Positions 25,289-34,219 are shown, numbered from the stretch's first letter. The stretch: DNA of 64,000 bases from OLB7 sp966250335 (GCA_966250335.1 CBINGZ010000016.1:34142-98141); one strand, 5' to 3'. A program made the numbers and translations. Notes: generated from the letters alone by a model not told the origin.

Positions 25289-26326
25289 TCATGAACCGAC
25301 GCCGTTGAAGAAGCAGAAGCGCTTCGGAAGTTCGATCCGTCCGGTGCCGCATTTCACCGAGGGGCCGAGTTCGATCCGGTAGTCGGAGGTCAGGTGGAAG
25401 GTCTGGACGGTGCTGCTCTTCATGTTGGTGAAGACGTACGAGCCCGGTTTCCCCGGCCATGCCAGCACGGCGCTCGGCATGGAGACGTTCTCGGTACGAT
25501 GTATCAGCGCCCCTGTTCTCGTGTTGATCACGTCGATGGCGCTCAATCCCTCGTACGTCCCCAGCACGATACTGTCGTTGACCGATTCGAAACCATGATA
25601 AGTGTTCTCGATCACCGACGCAGCCTTCGCCGGCAACTCCGTCTGGGAGAATCGGACGAGCTTTCCGGTGGCGGTCTCGTAGGTGAACATGCCGGAGATC
25701 CAGTTGCCGCCGCAGTAGAAGAACCGGTCGTCCGGCGAGGCGGCGAGCCCGCGCGGGACATACTTCGTCGACACGAAGAGATCGACCTTGCGGGTCGCAA
25801 GATCGATGACCGATATGCCGGGATTGACCTTGCTGGTGGCGTAGACGTATCGGTGCGTCCCTCCCATTCTGATGTTATGGGGGGCCGAGATGTTCTCGAT
25901 GCGATCCTCGATCCTCTTCGAGTCGTAGCCGATGATCAGCAGGGCATTGCCGTATCTGTTCGCCAGCATGAACTGCTTCCCCCCCGGCAGCTCCATCATA
26001 TGCTCGGCGAACATCTTGCCGATGACACATTCCCCCGTGAGCTGGAACGTTCTGGTATCATAGAACTTCACCTTCTCCTCCCCTTCCACCGCTACCGCCA
26101 GTGTCTTCTGATCGCCGCTGACCGACACGAAATAGGGGCTGACGCCGACGCGGATCACACGCAGTTCACGCATCGTCGCAAGATCGACGAGCGATACGGT
26201 CGAGTCGGCCTGGTTGACGACGAAGGCCATCGAGGCCAGGCCGTCCGCACGCGCCGTCGAGCCGCCGAGGAGCGCCGGAATTACCGAAAGGAGGAGCAGG
26301 GAAACGAAACGCGATATTCTGTTCAT
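25289..26326 (-). CDS. Exported YncE-family beta-propeller protein
   Basis: A 345-residue exported protein. ATG 26326 opens the signal RFVSLLLLSVIPALLGGSTA; the longer frame lacks one. The mature protein is a seven-bladed-propeller-like series (FVVNQADSTVSLVDLATMRE, YVYATSKVNPGISVIDLATR, DSIVLGTYEGLSAIDVINTR), matching YncE/surface-layer-type 40-residue repeats. These proteins usually act as binding platforms; the ligand is unknown. A pair of 14-bp direct repeats lies 58-88 nt upstream of the start. Confidence 0.82.
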   Translation of the reverse strand: MNRISRFVSLLLLSVIPALLGGSTARADGLASMAFVVNQADSTVSLVDLATMRELRVIRVGVSPYFVSVSGDQKTLAVAVEGEEKVKFYDTRTFQLTGECVIGKMFAEHMMELPGGKQFMLANRYGNALLIIGYDSKRIEDRIENISAPHNIRMGGTHRYVYATSKVNPGISVIDLATRKVDLFVSTKYVPRGLAASPDDRFFYCGGNWISGMFTYETATGKLVRFSQTELPAKAASVIENTYHGFESVNDSIVLGTYEGLSAIDVINTRTGALIHRTENVSMPSAVLAWPGKPGSYVFTNMKSSTVQTFHLTSDYRIELGPSVKCGTGRIELPKRFCFFNGVGS

Positions 26327-26383
26327 GGGTCGTGCGTTGAGGATAAATGAGGAGAGCCGAACGGCGGTCATGCCGTCCGGTGA

Positions 26384-26414
26384 CGATGTGGGGATTCCAT
26401 CGATGTGGGGATTC
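26384..26414. repeat. Two 14-bp direct repeats upstream of the beta-propeller gene
   Basis: CGATGTGGGGATTC occurs at 26384-26397 and 26401-26414, a 17-bp period (about 1.6 helical turns). The position fits an activator or repressor site for the gene starting at 26326. Confidence 0.55.
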
Positions 26415-26476
26415 GGACATCTTATGAGATCCTTCACTCCTCGCGTATGTCACATCGTCGTGGAGGCGAGAAGATG

Positions 26477-26514
26477 AAAAGCCCCCGCCGCGACCTGTCG
26501 GTCACGGCGGGGGC
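26477..26514 (-). terminator. Rho-independent terminator of the T9SS protein gene
   Basis: Arms GCCCCCGCCG (26481-26490) and CGGCGGGGGC (26505-26514). On the minus strand the stem is followed by TTTT. It begins 27 nt after the stop at 26541. Confidence 0.85.
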
Positions 26515-26540
26515 CTTGTTCAGATCGGACGAACACGGAA

Positions 26541-28403
26541 TTACCGCACCACGATCCGGCTCGTCTCCGTCCTCGTCCCATCCGTGACGACGATCGTGTA
26601 GACCCCGGCCGTAAGCCCCTCGGTGCCGACCGGGAAGGTCGTCCCGGAGAGAACCGACGGCACCGTCGTCGTGGAGACGGTCCGGCCCAGCGCATCGGCG
26701 ATCGTCACCTGAAGATCGACCTTCGCAGCCGACGAGAACCGGATGCCGACCGTCTCCCCCGCGTTCACCGGGTTCGGATATGCGAGCAGGGAACCGCCGG
26801 CCGACTCCTCAAGGCCGGGAGCGCCGTCGTTCACGGACCCCCGATCCTCTCCGGGCTTACTGAGAAGCGAGGGACAGACCGGCGGATGGCCGAACCCCTG
26901 GCCGGTGATCAGGGTCGGCATCGGCATGATAACCATGGATCGTACGACCGGCACCGTACATTCCTGCAGTACCATCCCGGGGGTCTCGTTGTTCGGCGCC
27001 CACGGCGCATGGCAGCCCGTGGCACCCGCCGCGTTCGTCTTCGCCAGAAAGACGTCGGAGGGAGCGCCGTACCCGTTCAGGTTGCCGTTCGTGGTGCCGG
27101 TGACGATAAATCCCTGGGCGTTGCCGCCGGCGGCGGGCACTTCGGCGACAAAGCCCCCCGTTTCATTGCTGGGCCGCCCGAAGAGACGGCCGGTTGCGGG
27201 AAGCGGCGCCAGCGTCACCGGGTTCACTCCGATCATGGCCAGATCGTAATCGGTGATAAATGGAGGCTGCTCGTTTATTCCGCCGATCACCAGATCACCG
27301 ATCGCCGCGCCATAGGCCGGATACGCGGCGGTCAGCTCCAGCACGCTCACGGCGCTTTCCCTGATGTTCGGCATGCCGATAAGCTGATCGGTCAGTCTGG
27401 TGCACGGATTGGGAGCGGTCTCCAGCATGAAGATTTCGCCGTTGGGGGTCTGATTGCTCGGTCCATGATGGCCGGCAGCAACGATATTTCCGACCCCGCC
27501 GTTCTTCAGCTCGACGACCGACAGCAGCAACTGGTTCGTTCCGGGATAGATCGGATCGGTGTAGATCGCCATCCGGTTCTGTGCCCCCGGGAAGGTCCCG
27601 AGGGTCGGGTCCACTCTCAGGATCATGGCATCGGCGGCGGGACCGACAACGGCCGGATTTATCACCGTTCCGACACTGATGATATCACCGAACCGCGCGG
27701 GGGGGACCGGCGCAGCCGCGGTGAGGGAGTAGAGGATCTCATGCCGGGTGACCGTGGTATATGCGTTTGCCCAGATCGGATTCCCCAGATTGTCGACCCG
27801 AACGAGGATCGCGTCCAGCAGTCCTTCGGTCGTGTTGTAGAGATCTCCGCAGATCACCAGATCACCGGCGGCCGCTCCGCTCAGCGCGGGCGTTTCGATG
27901 ATATCGTTGCCTCTGGAGAGCACCCCCGCGAAGCCGTATCCCCGTGTCCAGAGGATGCCGCCGTCGCAGCCGAGCTTCATGATGAACGCCTGGTCGAAAC
28001 CGCCGAGTCCGGCGCCTGCGCCGGCGATGGCGAACCCCGTGCCGTCGGCGCACTCGACGATGCCGCCGACATTGTTCGCTCCCGTGGGGAGGCCGAGATG
28101 ATAGGTGTTCGCCCAGATGACGGCCCCCAGAGGGCTCGTCCGCACGACGAAGATGTCGGAGCTGATGCCTGCGCAGTCCACCGGCCCGGTGACTCCGATT
28201 GTGATATATCCGCCGCCACCGCCGCAGATCTTCACCGGGATCGTCTTCACGCCACGGTGCCAGCACTGGCTGGCGTCGTAGGTACGTTCCCAGGAAAAGG
28301 GCGTCAACTGGGCGGTGAGGCTGCCGGTGCCGAACAGCGAGAGAGCCAGCACGGCGAGAAGTAGACGCCAGGAGGCGCGGGCATGTGTGATATGTGCCTT
28401 CAT
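26541..28403 (-). CDS. Secreted T9SS-dependent protein with propeller-like repeats
   Basis: A 620-residue exported protein. ATG 28403 opens the signal LLLAVLALSLFGTGSLTAQ; the longer frame upstream has none. Residues about 30-500 are Gly/Ala-rich beta repeats with motifs such as GDLVICGDLYN, GDIISVGTVINP and GFAIAGAGAG alternating with 'DAMILRVD/AFIMKL'. This looks like the delta-60/Kelch-like repeats of Bacteroidota secreted proteins. Two cysteine clusters near the N-terminus (CWHRGVKTIPVKICGGG) are notable. The C-terminus (LAYPNPVNAGETVGIRF to LTAGVYTIVVTDG) is a T9SS sorting domain. The enzymatic role, if any, is unknown. Confidence 0.85.
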   Translation of the reverse strand: MKAHITHARASWRLLLAVLALSLFGTGSLTAQLTPFSWERTYDASQCWHRGVKTIPVKICGGGGGYITIGVTGPVDCAGISSDIFVVRTSPLGAVIWANTYHLGLPTGANNVGGIVECADGTGFAIAGAGAGLGGFDQAFIMKLGCDGGILWTRGYGFAGVLSRGNDIIETPALSGAAAGDLVICGDLYNTTEGLLDAILVRVDNLGNPIWANAYTTVTRHEILYSLTAAAPVPPARFGDIISVGTVINPAVVGPAADAMILRVDPTLGTFPGAQNRMAIYTDPIYPGTNQLLLSVVELKNGGVGNIVAAGHHGPSNQTPNGEIFMLETAPNPCTRLTDQLIGMPNIRESAVSVLELTAAYPAYGAAIGDLVIGGINEQPPFITDYDLAMIGVNPVTLAPLPATGRLFGRPSNETGGFVAEVPAAGGNAQGFIVTGTTNGNLNGYGAPSDVFLAKTNAAGATGCHAPWAPNNETPGMVLQECTVPVVRSMVIMPMPTLITGQGFGHPPVCPSLLSKPGEDRGSVNDGAPGLEESAGGSLLAYPNPVNAGETVGIRFSSAAKVDLQVTIADALGRTVSTTTVPSVLSGTTFPVGTEGLTAGVYTIVVTDGTRTETSRIVVR

Positions 28404-28620
28404 GATTTCCGATGATGAATGGAGGAGAGGAGATACGACGTTTCCTGCGGCGGTGTTCGCCGCCCTCTGTTCCGGGCAATAGCCGTCGCCCGCCGGAAGC
28501 CCTGCCGAACGATTCGGCGCTCCCGGCGTAACCGCACGAATAAACGCACAGCGATATAGTCGAATATCGCCGCGGAGTATCCGATGCCGCCTGTCCCGTG
28601 TCATGGGGCAGTGCGATATT

Positions 28621-28749
28621 CTATGAGATATGTCCTGGTTCGAGTTGTCGGAAATGCGGATGCAATACGTGCCCGTGGCAGAGTTCCCGCCGGGAGCTCA
28701 TGGTGATTCGGGCGCTGTCGCGGAATGGAAACGGCAGTTCCGTATCCAT
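28621..28749 (-). CDS. Possible 42-residue small protein or leader peptide
   Basis: A short frame (MDTELPFPFRDSARITMSSR... ending HPHFRQLEPGHIS) starts about 19 nt after the predicted transcription start of a very good promoter at 28774-28804. It precedes the T9SS gene by 218 nt. It contains CHGHVLHPHF, a His/Cys cluster. There is no convincing Shine-Dalgarno. It may be a regulatory leader peptide, a small metal-binding protein, or chance. Together with the promoter it accounts for the 438-bp gap 28404-28841, in which nothing else is visible. Confidence 0.25.
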   Translation of the reverse strand: MDTELPFPFRDSARITMSSRRELCHGHVLHPHFRQLEPGHIS

Positions 28750-28773
28750 CGTATTCCTATCGCATTGCTGTGG

Positions 28774-28804
28774 CAAATTTAGCGGCGGGGTCATGCGACC
28801 GCAA
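28774..28804 (-). promoter_or_regulatory. Textbook Bacteroidota promoter upstream of the T9SS protein gene
   Basis: On the minus strand TTG (28804-28802), a 20-nt spacer and TAAATTTG (28781-28774), a perfect TAnnTTTG. The next large start is at 28403, so the leader would be about 365 nt unless a small ORF is made first. Confidence 0.65.
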
Positions 28805-28841
28805 CGGAGGGGGTGGTTGTATTTTGGGAGTATATTACGAC

Positions 28842-30479
28842 CTAGATCGACATGAGATAGATGCTCAGATGCCCCTCCCCCTCGATCTTCAGCTTGCGCC
28901 GGATATGGGTGCGGTGGGTTTTCACGGTGAGCGGAGAGGCGAAGAGAGCCTCCGCGATCTGCTTGGTGGAAAGATTCGATCGTATCAGGACGCAGATCTT
29001 TATTTCCGAACGGGTGAGCGCCGGGCAGATGCCGAGCAGCCGGCGAACGAACCGGTCGTGATCCTGCTCGAACCGATCCTCCATCGGTCGGCATTCCTCC
29101 TGGACGTCGAGAACGGACTGGACGTTCGACACGATCCGATCGGCAAGTTCCTTCGTGTCGTTCCCCGTCCGATATTTCAACGAGTCCACGGCAGCCGCCA
29201 CCGACTTCAGCACTTTCTCCCGCTGATCCATATTGAGCATCACCCCCTGCGACCCGTTGCTCATACCGTTTGATTTCCGTTCGACATGAGCCGGCATATC
29301 GGTTCGCCCGTTCATCGCATGCCGCAGCTCCGCCGCCGCGATTCCCCGCCGCTGTCTGCTCCCCAGCACATCCTCCTGCAGAGCGATGTGCCGCCGGTAG
29401 TGCTCGACCGCATTACGATATTCCCCCAGCGTCTCACTGATCGCGGCAAGCCTCGCATGGAGCATCAGCGCTTCGTAGCGGAGACCGATCCGTTCGGAGA
29501 GCTCCAGCGCCGCCGTATAGTTCACCAGGGCGCCGCGAACGTCCCCCGACTGTTTGTAAAGATGGCCGATCGAGAAAAGGATACCGGGGACGATAAAGAT
29601 GAACTCCTGTTTCTGTGCTATGCTCAGGGCCTGTTTATGGTGGTTCATCGCCCGCGTGTGATCCCCGATCTCGGTATAGGCTCTCCCCAGGCAATGGAGG
29701 ATGTTCGCATGATCCAGCCAGAGGTTCAGCCCCCGGTAAAGGGTCACGGCACGGGAGAACATCGGAATCGCTTCCGCCGATTTTCCCTCGACAATCAGAC
29801 AGCACCCGATCCCCACCAGGGCGCGCGCTTCCCCTCCTTCGTACCCGATCTCCTCGCTCAGTTCAAGCCCGCGGCGAAAATAGGTCAGCGCGGTTTCGTT
29901 ATCCTCAAGATTACCGTAGACGGTTCCGATATTATAGAGCGAGTCGACGGTCCCCTGCATATCGTCCGATCCGCTGCGCAGATCGAGCGCCCGGAAATAA
30001 TGGACGAGCGCCTGTTCGAACTCTCCAAGCCCCGCCCGGATCATCGCCATCATACTGTGAGCGCTGGCAACGGTGCGCGAGTCACCGAATCGCTCACCGA
30101 TCTCGAGCACGACCGTCTGATATTCGAGCGCCCGTGTGAGTTCGCCGCGCATGTTCAGAAAACGGCTCAGCTCGTTCAGGATCATCGCGCGGACCGCATG
30201 GTCCGTCACATGCGCCTGAAGTTCCTCCACTTCGCGATATACTGCCGTTCGCTCCTCCGTCATCGCCAGACGATGATACGCTTCGCCGTGGGCCAGCAGG
30301 GCCATCGCCGTCTGCTCGGGGTTTCCGCAGGCACGCGCCTGCTCCAGCGCTTTCCCCGCAATCGTGAGCGCCCCGGCGGGATCGGCATTGACGGCGCGGA
30401 ACGCTTGTCGGATCGTCGTGCGGATATCCTCGAGAGATGCGGTTGTTTCCGGAGGGGGAGCGAGCTTTTTTCTCGTCAT
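28842..30479 (-). CDS. TPR-containing LuxR-family transcriptional regulator
   Basis: A 545-residue cytoplasmic protein started at ATG 30479 (MTRKKLAPPPETT); a 20-residue longer frame is also open. Residues about 30-365 hold about eight TPRs (for example ALTYFRRGLELSEEIGYEGG, AMNHHKQALSIAQKQEFIFI). A coiled-coil linker follows (about 370-470). The C-terminal HTH is LuxR type (LTRSEIKICVLIRSNLSTKQ, IAEALFASPLTVKTHRTHIR). The TPR-coiled-coil-LuxR form is typical of Bacteroidota regulators that respond to bound peptides or partner proteins. Targets are unknown; the T9SS gene just downstream on the same strand is a candidate. Confidence 0.9.
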   Translation of the reverse strand: MTRKKLAPPPETTASLEDIRTTIRQAFRAVNADPAGALTIAGKALEQARACGNPEQTAMALLAHGEAYHRLAMTEERTAVYREVEELQAHVTDHAVRAMILNELSRFLNMRGELTRALEYQTVVLEIGERFGDSRTVASAHSMMAMIRAGLGEFEQALVHYFRALDLRSGSDDMQGTVDSLYNIGTVYGNLEDNETALTYFRRGLELSEEIGYEGGEARALVGIGCCLIVEGKSAEAIPMFSRAVTLYRGLNLWLDHANILHCLGRAYTEIGDHTRAMNHHKQALSIAQKQEFIFIVPGILFSIGHLYKQSGDVRGALVNYTAALELSERIGLRYEALMLHARLAAISETLGEYRNAVEHYRRHIALQEDVLGSRQRRGIAAAELRHAMNGRTDMPAHVERKSNGMSNGSQGVMLNMDQREKVLKSVAAAVDSLKYRTGNDTKELADRIVSNVQSVLDVQEECRPMEDRFEQDHDRFVRRLLGICPALTRSEIKICVLIRSNLSTKQIAEALFASPLTVKTHRTHIRRKLKIEGEGHLSIYLMSI

Positions 30480-30630
30480 GAAGAGAGAGGGATTGTTCGG
30501 ATCATCTTCCGCCACGAAACGCCGGCCGGCCCGGCGCATCTCCGCTTCATTGTTTTTTCAAGTTCATGCGGCCGATACGCCATGCCGTTACGGGTCCCGA
30601 TATCCGCCGACAGTCGCACGAGAACTATCC

Positions 30631-31461
30631 TCATCCAACCGGATTCGCGGGAGCCGCCGGAGCTCCCACCGCATCGAGCGCCCGCCAGCTCTTCGGCCCG
30701 ACGATGCCGTCCGGGACGAGTCCGCTGGTCCTCTGGAACGCACGCACCGCCGCCTCGGTCCGGGGGCCGAACGATCCGTCGGCCTGCACTCCCACCTTTG
30801 CCTGCACCTGTTGTACAAGATCGCCGGTCATCCCTCGGCGAAGTGTCGGACGTCCCGGCCGGGCGCCCGGTCCGGCCGGAGGCTCGGAGCCGGGGATCAG
30901 CGTATGCGGCGGAGCCGATCCGTTCATGATGGCGTACACCGACGCCCTGAAGGCGTTCATATCGAATCGCGGATCGGACTTGCGCCCCTTCGGCAGCGCG
31001 TACTCCCTGTGACCGGCGCAGAAATCAGCACTCTTTCCGATATGTTTCAGAATTGCCGCCACGCCGCGACGGTATGCGTCCATCTGCACCTCGGGCCATG
31101 GGAAATCGTCGGCGAGCCCGGTGTTCTGCGCCTCGATTCCTATGAACTGTGCGTTGCCGCCGGTCAGTCCCTGCCAGCTCCCTCTCCCCGCGTGATTGCT
31201 TCGTCCGGCGGCGATCACGTAGTAGGTGCCGTCGCGACCGAGGCCGAGCTGGGCCAGAGGTCCGGGGAGATCGCTTCGACCGTGAATGAGGGTGTTGAGG
31301 CTCGGCATGTTCCCGACCCTGGAACCGGCGGTATGATGGCAGATCACGCCGGAGATCGGGCCGACCTCGCCACGGCCGCGGCTTTCCCATCCGTCAACAA
31401 GGGCCACTTTCAGGCCGGCCCCCTTCAGCACCGCGGGCAGCCATGTCAGCGAGTATATCAT
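30631..31461 (-). CDS. N-acetylmuramoyl-L-alanine amidase with peptidoglycan-binding domain (endolysin-like)
   Basis: A 276-residue protein. Residues about 30-165 are an Amidase_2/PGRP zinc amidase that cleaves the lactyl-amide bond of peptidoglycan. Zinc ligands are His in ICHHTAG (42/43) and His151 in CAGHREY, and KSDP provides the usual fourth element. After a Pro/Gly linker, residues about 208-268 are a PG_binding_1 domain (LRRGMTGDLVQQVQAKVGV, DGIVGPKSWRALD). There is no signal peptide, as in phage endolysins. Its ATG is 1 nt after the stop of the 3-TM membrane protein gene, so release may depend on that partner. No other phage genes are nearby. Confidence 0.92.
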   Translation of the reverse strand: MIYSLTWLPAVLKGAGLKVALVDGWESRGRGEVGPISGVICHHTAGSRVGNMPSLNTLIHGRSDLPGPLAQLGLGRDGTYYVIAAGRSNHAGRGSWQGLTGGNAQFIGIEAQNTGLADDFPWPEVQMDAYRRGVAAILKHIGKSADFCAGHREYALPKGRKSDPRFDMNAFRASVYAIMNGSAPPHTLIPGSEPPAGPGARPGRPTLRRGMTGDLVQQVQAKVGVQADGSFGPRTEAAVRAFQRTSGLVPDGIVGPKSWRALDAVGAPAAPANPVG

Positions 31462-31462
31462 A

Positions 31463-32656
31463 TTACGCTACACCTCCCTCTGCCGGGGGCAGATCTTCAT
31501 CCTTTGTGTCCTCTTCGTCGGTGACGTCGCATCCGTCGGTATCGATTTCGATATCCGGCTCGGTCGTCTCCCCTCCCGGCGGCCGGAGCGGGGCGCCGGG
31601 CTGAGCCGGCACGAGAGGAACCGGCGGTGGGGGCGCCGCCGCGGCCTGCTGCGGCGGCGGCTGCCGGCGATCCTCGGAAGCCTCCTCGGGACTCTTCTCG
31701 TGCGGCTTCACGGTGGAGCGGATCACCATGATCCTGTTCAGCACATCGAACCAGAAGGGAGCGCCGAGAGTGGCGGCGAACGCCGTCATCAGCCAGCCGA
31801 CGATCGAGGTGGTCCACCAGTCCCACGACGCATGGACACGGAGCGAATCGCCTCCGCCGGCGGATGCATCGGAATGCGGAGATGAATCCCAACCGATCGG
31901 CAACCGCAGCGAGTCGAGATCCTCCCTGACCTCCTCGTAGGTTCTGCTCAGGAAGGCGGTGTCGGCGGCGGAGGATTCAGCCCTGGCAACCAGCGTCTCG
32001 CGCGCCGCGTCGTTCCTGTAGAGATACTCGGCGATCGTGATGCTGTTGACGTTCAACCCCACGGCCACGGCGAGTCCTATCCAGAAGAGCACCCACTGGG
32101 TCGACCGTTTGTACCAGCCGGAGACGCGGTCCATGGAGCTGTCGAACCATGCCTGGATATTGGCCTGCGCCTTGTTGATATCCCCCTGAGCCGTATCGAT
32201 CGCCGTGAGCAGAACGCGCTGCACGGCGGGGTTGCCGATGTTGGAGATATTGCTCCGTATGGAATCGAGAGAGATGATCGGCGCCGTCGCTCCGCCGGCC
32301 GTGTTGTCGCCGACAGGACCCCGCGCCGCGATATCCATCAGCGCGAGAGCAAAGTTTTTGGAGGGGATGTAGGAAGGAAGGGCCTTACCGTTCGCAAGAA
32401 GCCGGGGACGCTTTGCGCGTCCGGGTGTATAACCGTCGGAGAAGAGGCCGTGGATGAGGGGATGATTATAGAGTGCCGAGGCGATCCCCTGCGCTCCCTT
32501 GTCGTGGAGAAGCTCGCGGATTCCATATTCGAGAAATGCCGCGCGTGTCTTGAACCAGGCCTCGATCCCCTCACGGACCGCGGTGCAGATGATGGCGATC
32601 AGGATATAGATGAAGACGATCCCGATCGCGACCTCCAGGATGTCAGATCCGAGCAT
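31463..32656 (-). CDS. Three-TM membrane protein of unknown function with Pro-rich acidic tail
   Basis: A 397-residue protein started at ATG 32656 after GGAGGA. TM1 is about 5-27 (ILEVAIGIVFIYILIAIICT), followed by EGIEAWFKTRAAFLEYGI. TM2 is about 185-205 (WVLFWIGLAVAVGLNVNS) and TM3 about 277-300 (WWTTSIVGWLMTAFAATLG). The last 80 residues are Pro/Glu/Asp-rich. I have seen this N-terminus in uncharacterised proteins of many phyla, but no function is known to me. The 1-nt gap to the endolysin-like gene makes a functional link likely (pore, anchor or release factor). Confidence 0.8.
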   Translation of the reverse strand: MLGSDILEVAIGIVFIYILIAIICTAVREGIEAWFKTRAAFLEYGIRELLHDKGAQGIASALYNHPLIHGLFSDGYTPGRAKRPRLLANGKALPSYIPSKNFALALMDIAARGPVGDNTAGGATAPIISLDSIRSNISNIGNPAVQRVLLTAIDTAQGDINKAQANIQAWFDSSMDRVSGWYKRSTQWVLFWIGLAVAVGLNVNSITIAEYLYRNDAARETLVARAESSAADTAFLSRTYEEVREDLDSLRLPIGWDSSPHSDASAGGGDSLRVHASWDWWTTSIVGWLMTAFAATLGAPFWFDVLNRIMVIRSTVKPHEKSPEEASEDRRQPPPQQAAAAPPPPVPLVPAQPGAPLRPPGGETTEPDIEIDTDGCDVTDEEDTKDEDLPPAEGGVA

Positions 32657-32830
32657 ATCGTTCCTCCGTTGGAAAAATCCTCATCGCATTCTCCGAATCG
32701 CGGGGCTTCGGAACAGGCATTGAACGGGGCTGGGCGGATCGATCGACGTGGTTGTCCCGGGCTGTCGCCTGATTTCACGGCCGGCGACGAAACGAGACGC
32801 GGATACAATAAGAAATATATCGTAAACAAG

Positions 32831-32862
32831 CAAACGTATCGGGCCGGGGTCGCCCTGTCCAA
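32831..32862 (-). promoter_or_regulatory. Promoter of the 3-TM/amidase operon
   Basis: On the minus strand TTG (32862-32860), a 21-nt spacer and TACGTTTG (32838-32831), a perfect TAnnTTTG. The leader to ATG 32656 is about 170 nt and AT-rich near its 5' end. Confidence 0.65.
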
Positions 32863-32895
32863 CCGACACATCACGGCGAACAGGGGATCTGCGTT

Positions 32896-33375
32896 CTACG
32901 CATCCAGCCGCATGAGGACCTCATCAACTTCCTCCCCTCGTGCTTCCGCGAACCCTTTCTGCTCGGCGATGAGCACGAACCCGCAGTTCTCAAGAACATG
33001 TATCGATGCGATATTCGTCGAGGCCGCGCGCGCATGAAGCGGACGCACCCTGACCCGACGCAGGAGCTCGGCGAGCGCCTGCGTGGCGATCCCCTTTCCC
33101 CAGTAGTTTCTGTCGATCCAGTAACCGACGGAGGGAAGACCGAACTGAAGGAAGCAGATGATGTTGCCGACGACACCGCCGTCATGGAGGATGGTATACT
33201 TCACGATCGAGTCGTCCGCCATGATCCTGCGCCAGCGATCGAGGAACGCAGATCTGTCGGCGGGATCTTTCGTCGTGAACACCGCCATCCGCACGGCCAC
33301 CGGGTCGAGCTGGTGTTCGAAGAATATGGGGATGTCGTGTTCGGATACATCCCTGAGTTCGATTGTATGATCCAT
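32896..33375 (-). CDS. GNAT-family N-acetyltransferase (RimJ/RimL-like)
   Basis: A 159-residue protein started at ATG 33375 (MDHTIELRDVSEHDIPIFFE); the upstream extension is not GNAT-like. The acetyl-CoA-binding part is WIDRNYWGKGIATQALAELL, followed by VRVRPLHARAASTNIASIHV and the ENCGF signature. This is the RimJ/RimL/Acetyltransf_3 form that acetylates amino groups of proteins or small molecules. The substrate is unknown. The next genes on the same strand are small unrelated enzymes, so operon membership is uncertain. Confidence 0.9.
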   Translation of the reverse strand: MDHTIELRDVSEHDIPIFFEHQLDPVAVRMAVFTTKDPADRSAFLDRWRRIMADDSIVKYTILHDGGVVGNIICFLQFGLPSVGYWIDRNYWGKGIATQALAELLRRVRVRPLHARAASTNIASIHVLENCGFVLIAEQKGFAEARGEEVDEVLMRLDA

Positions 33376-33474
33376 GAAGTGGAAGGTTTTTGATCTCCTC
33401 CGGACGGAGCATGATTCGCGACAGGAGATGCAGGGGGTCAAATTGCATCGCACTGCGAAGCAATGCCGGTCGAA

Positions 33475-33810
33475 CTAATCGGCGTCGATCTCCTCGATCG
33501 AAAAGAAGATCCGCACTCCCCGTCCTCTGAAGCGCTCCACCTCCTCATCCGCCCCTTTCGACGCCCCTCCTATTCTGAGGACCGCATCACAACGATCGAC
33601 CGGAGCGAGCGACAGCGGCATCATGATATCGTCGTACGACTCTTCCCCGGCCGCCTCGATCACGGGGAGCGCCATGTTCGCCCCGATGACCGGCAGATGC
33701 CCCTTCCTGAAGAGGGTGAGGGCCGCCATATTCAGCGTCCGCAGGTTTTCCGCCCATACTTCCGGATCGGAGGACCCGGAACGATACGGCCCGGAGATCA
33801 TGATCCACAT
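33475..33810 (-). CDS. DUF4406-type small protein (nucleoside deoxyribosyltransferase-like fold)
   Basis: A 111-residue protein. The N-terminus (MISGPYRSGSSDPEVWAENL, from Met4) and the middle (ALTLFRKGHLPVIGANMALPV) match the DUF4406 pattern, which resembles nucleoside 2-deoxyribosyltransferases. RCDAVLRIGGASKGADEE is the usual third block. Catalysis is unproven for the family. It starts 13 nt after the DUF3224 gene stop, so the two are likely co-transcribed. Confidence 0.75.
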   Translation of the reverse strand: MWIMISGPYRSGSSDPEVWAENLRTLNMAALTLFRKGHLPVIGANMALPVIEAAGEESYDDIMMPLSLAPVDRCDAVLRIGGASKGADEEVERFRGRGVRIFFSIEEIDAD

Positions 33811-33823
33811 ATCACCATCGTAT

Positions 33824-34219
33824 CTATATCGTGATCGTGTAGTCGAACTCGTAGGTATGCGCTCCGTCGACGATATCGATCTTCATGCTCCCCGTAAGCC
33901 CCACGAGTTCGCCGGTACCTGAATCAGGGACGACGGTGATCGTAAGCTGTGGAGTACCGCGCGACATGATGCCGTTGTGCTGAAGCGCGAACGTGCCGCT
34001 GCGTCCGTGAAGGGCGCCGTCGACACGTTCGATCGCGACATAACCGGCCGAGCCTTTGACCTCCGTGCCGGCGGCCAGCATCTGGCCCCGGCTCACGGCC
34101 TCAAGATCGCCGCTGAACCGTTTGTCGATCGACATCCTTCCCACGGTCGGATCTCCCACGTGTTCCTCATGGGCCCGGGGAGTCAGCGTCACATCGAATG
34201 AGCCGGCTGCGCGTGTCAT
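33824..34219 (-). CDS. DUF3224 domain-containing protein
   Basis: A 131-residue protein matching DUF3224 by FDVTLTPRAHEE, ISKRFSGDLEAVSRGQML (here with DKRFSG), GYVAIERVDGALHGRSGTFA, LQHNGIMSRG and GTGELVGLTGSMKI. The family folds as a small allene-oxide-cyclase-like barrel of unknown function. No signal peptide. It is followed at 13 nt by the DUF4406-type gene. Confidence 0.88.
   Translation of the reverse strand: MTRAAGSFDVTLTPRAHEEHVGDPTVGRMSIDKRFSGDLEAVSRGQMLAAGTEVKGSAGYVAIERVDGALHGRSGTFALQHNGIMSRGTPQLTITVVPDSGTGELVGLTGSMKIDIVDGAHTYEFDYTITI

Noticed and set aside
26886..28364. Long plus-strand frame (492 codons)
   Set aside because: Antisense to the T9SS protein; shadow composition.
29286..30929. 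Long plus-strand frame (547 codons)
   Set aside because: Antisense to the TPR-LuxR regulator and the amidase; no domain or signal.
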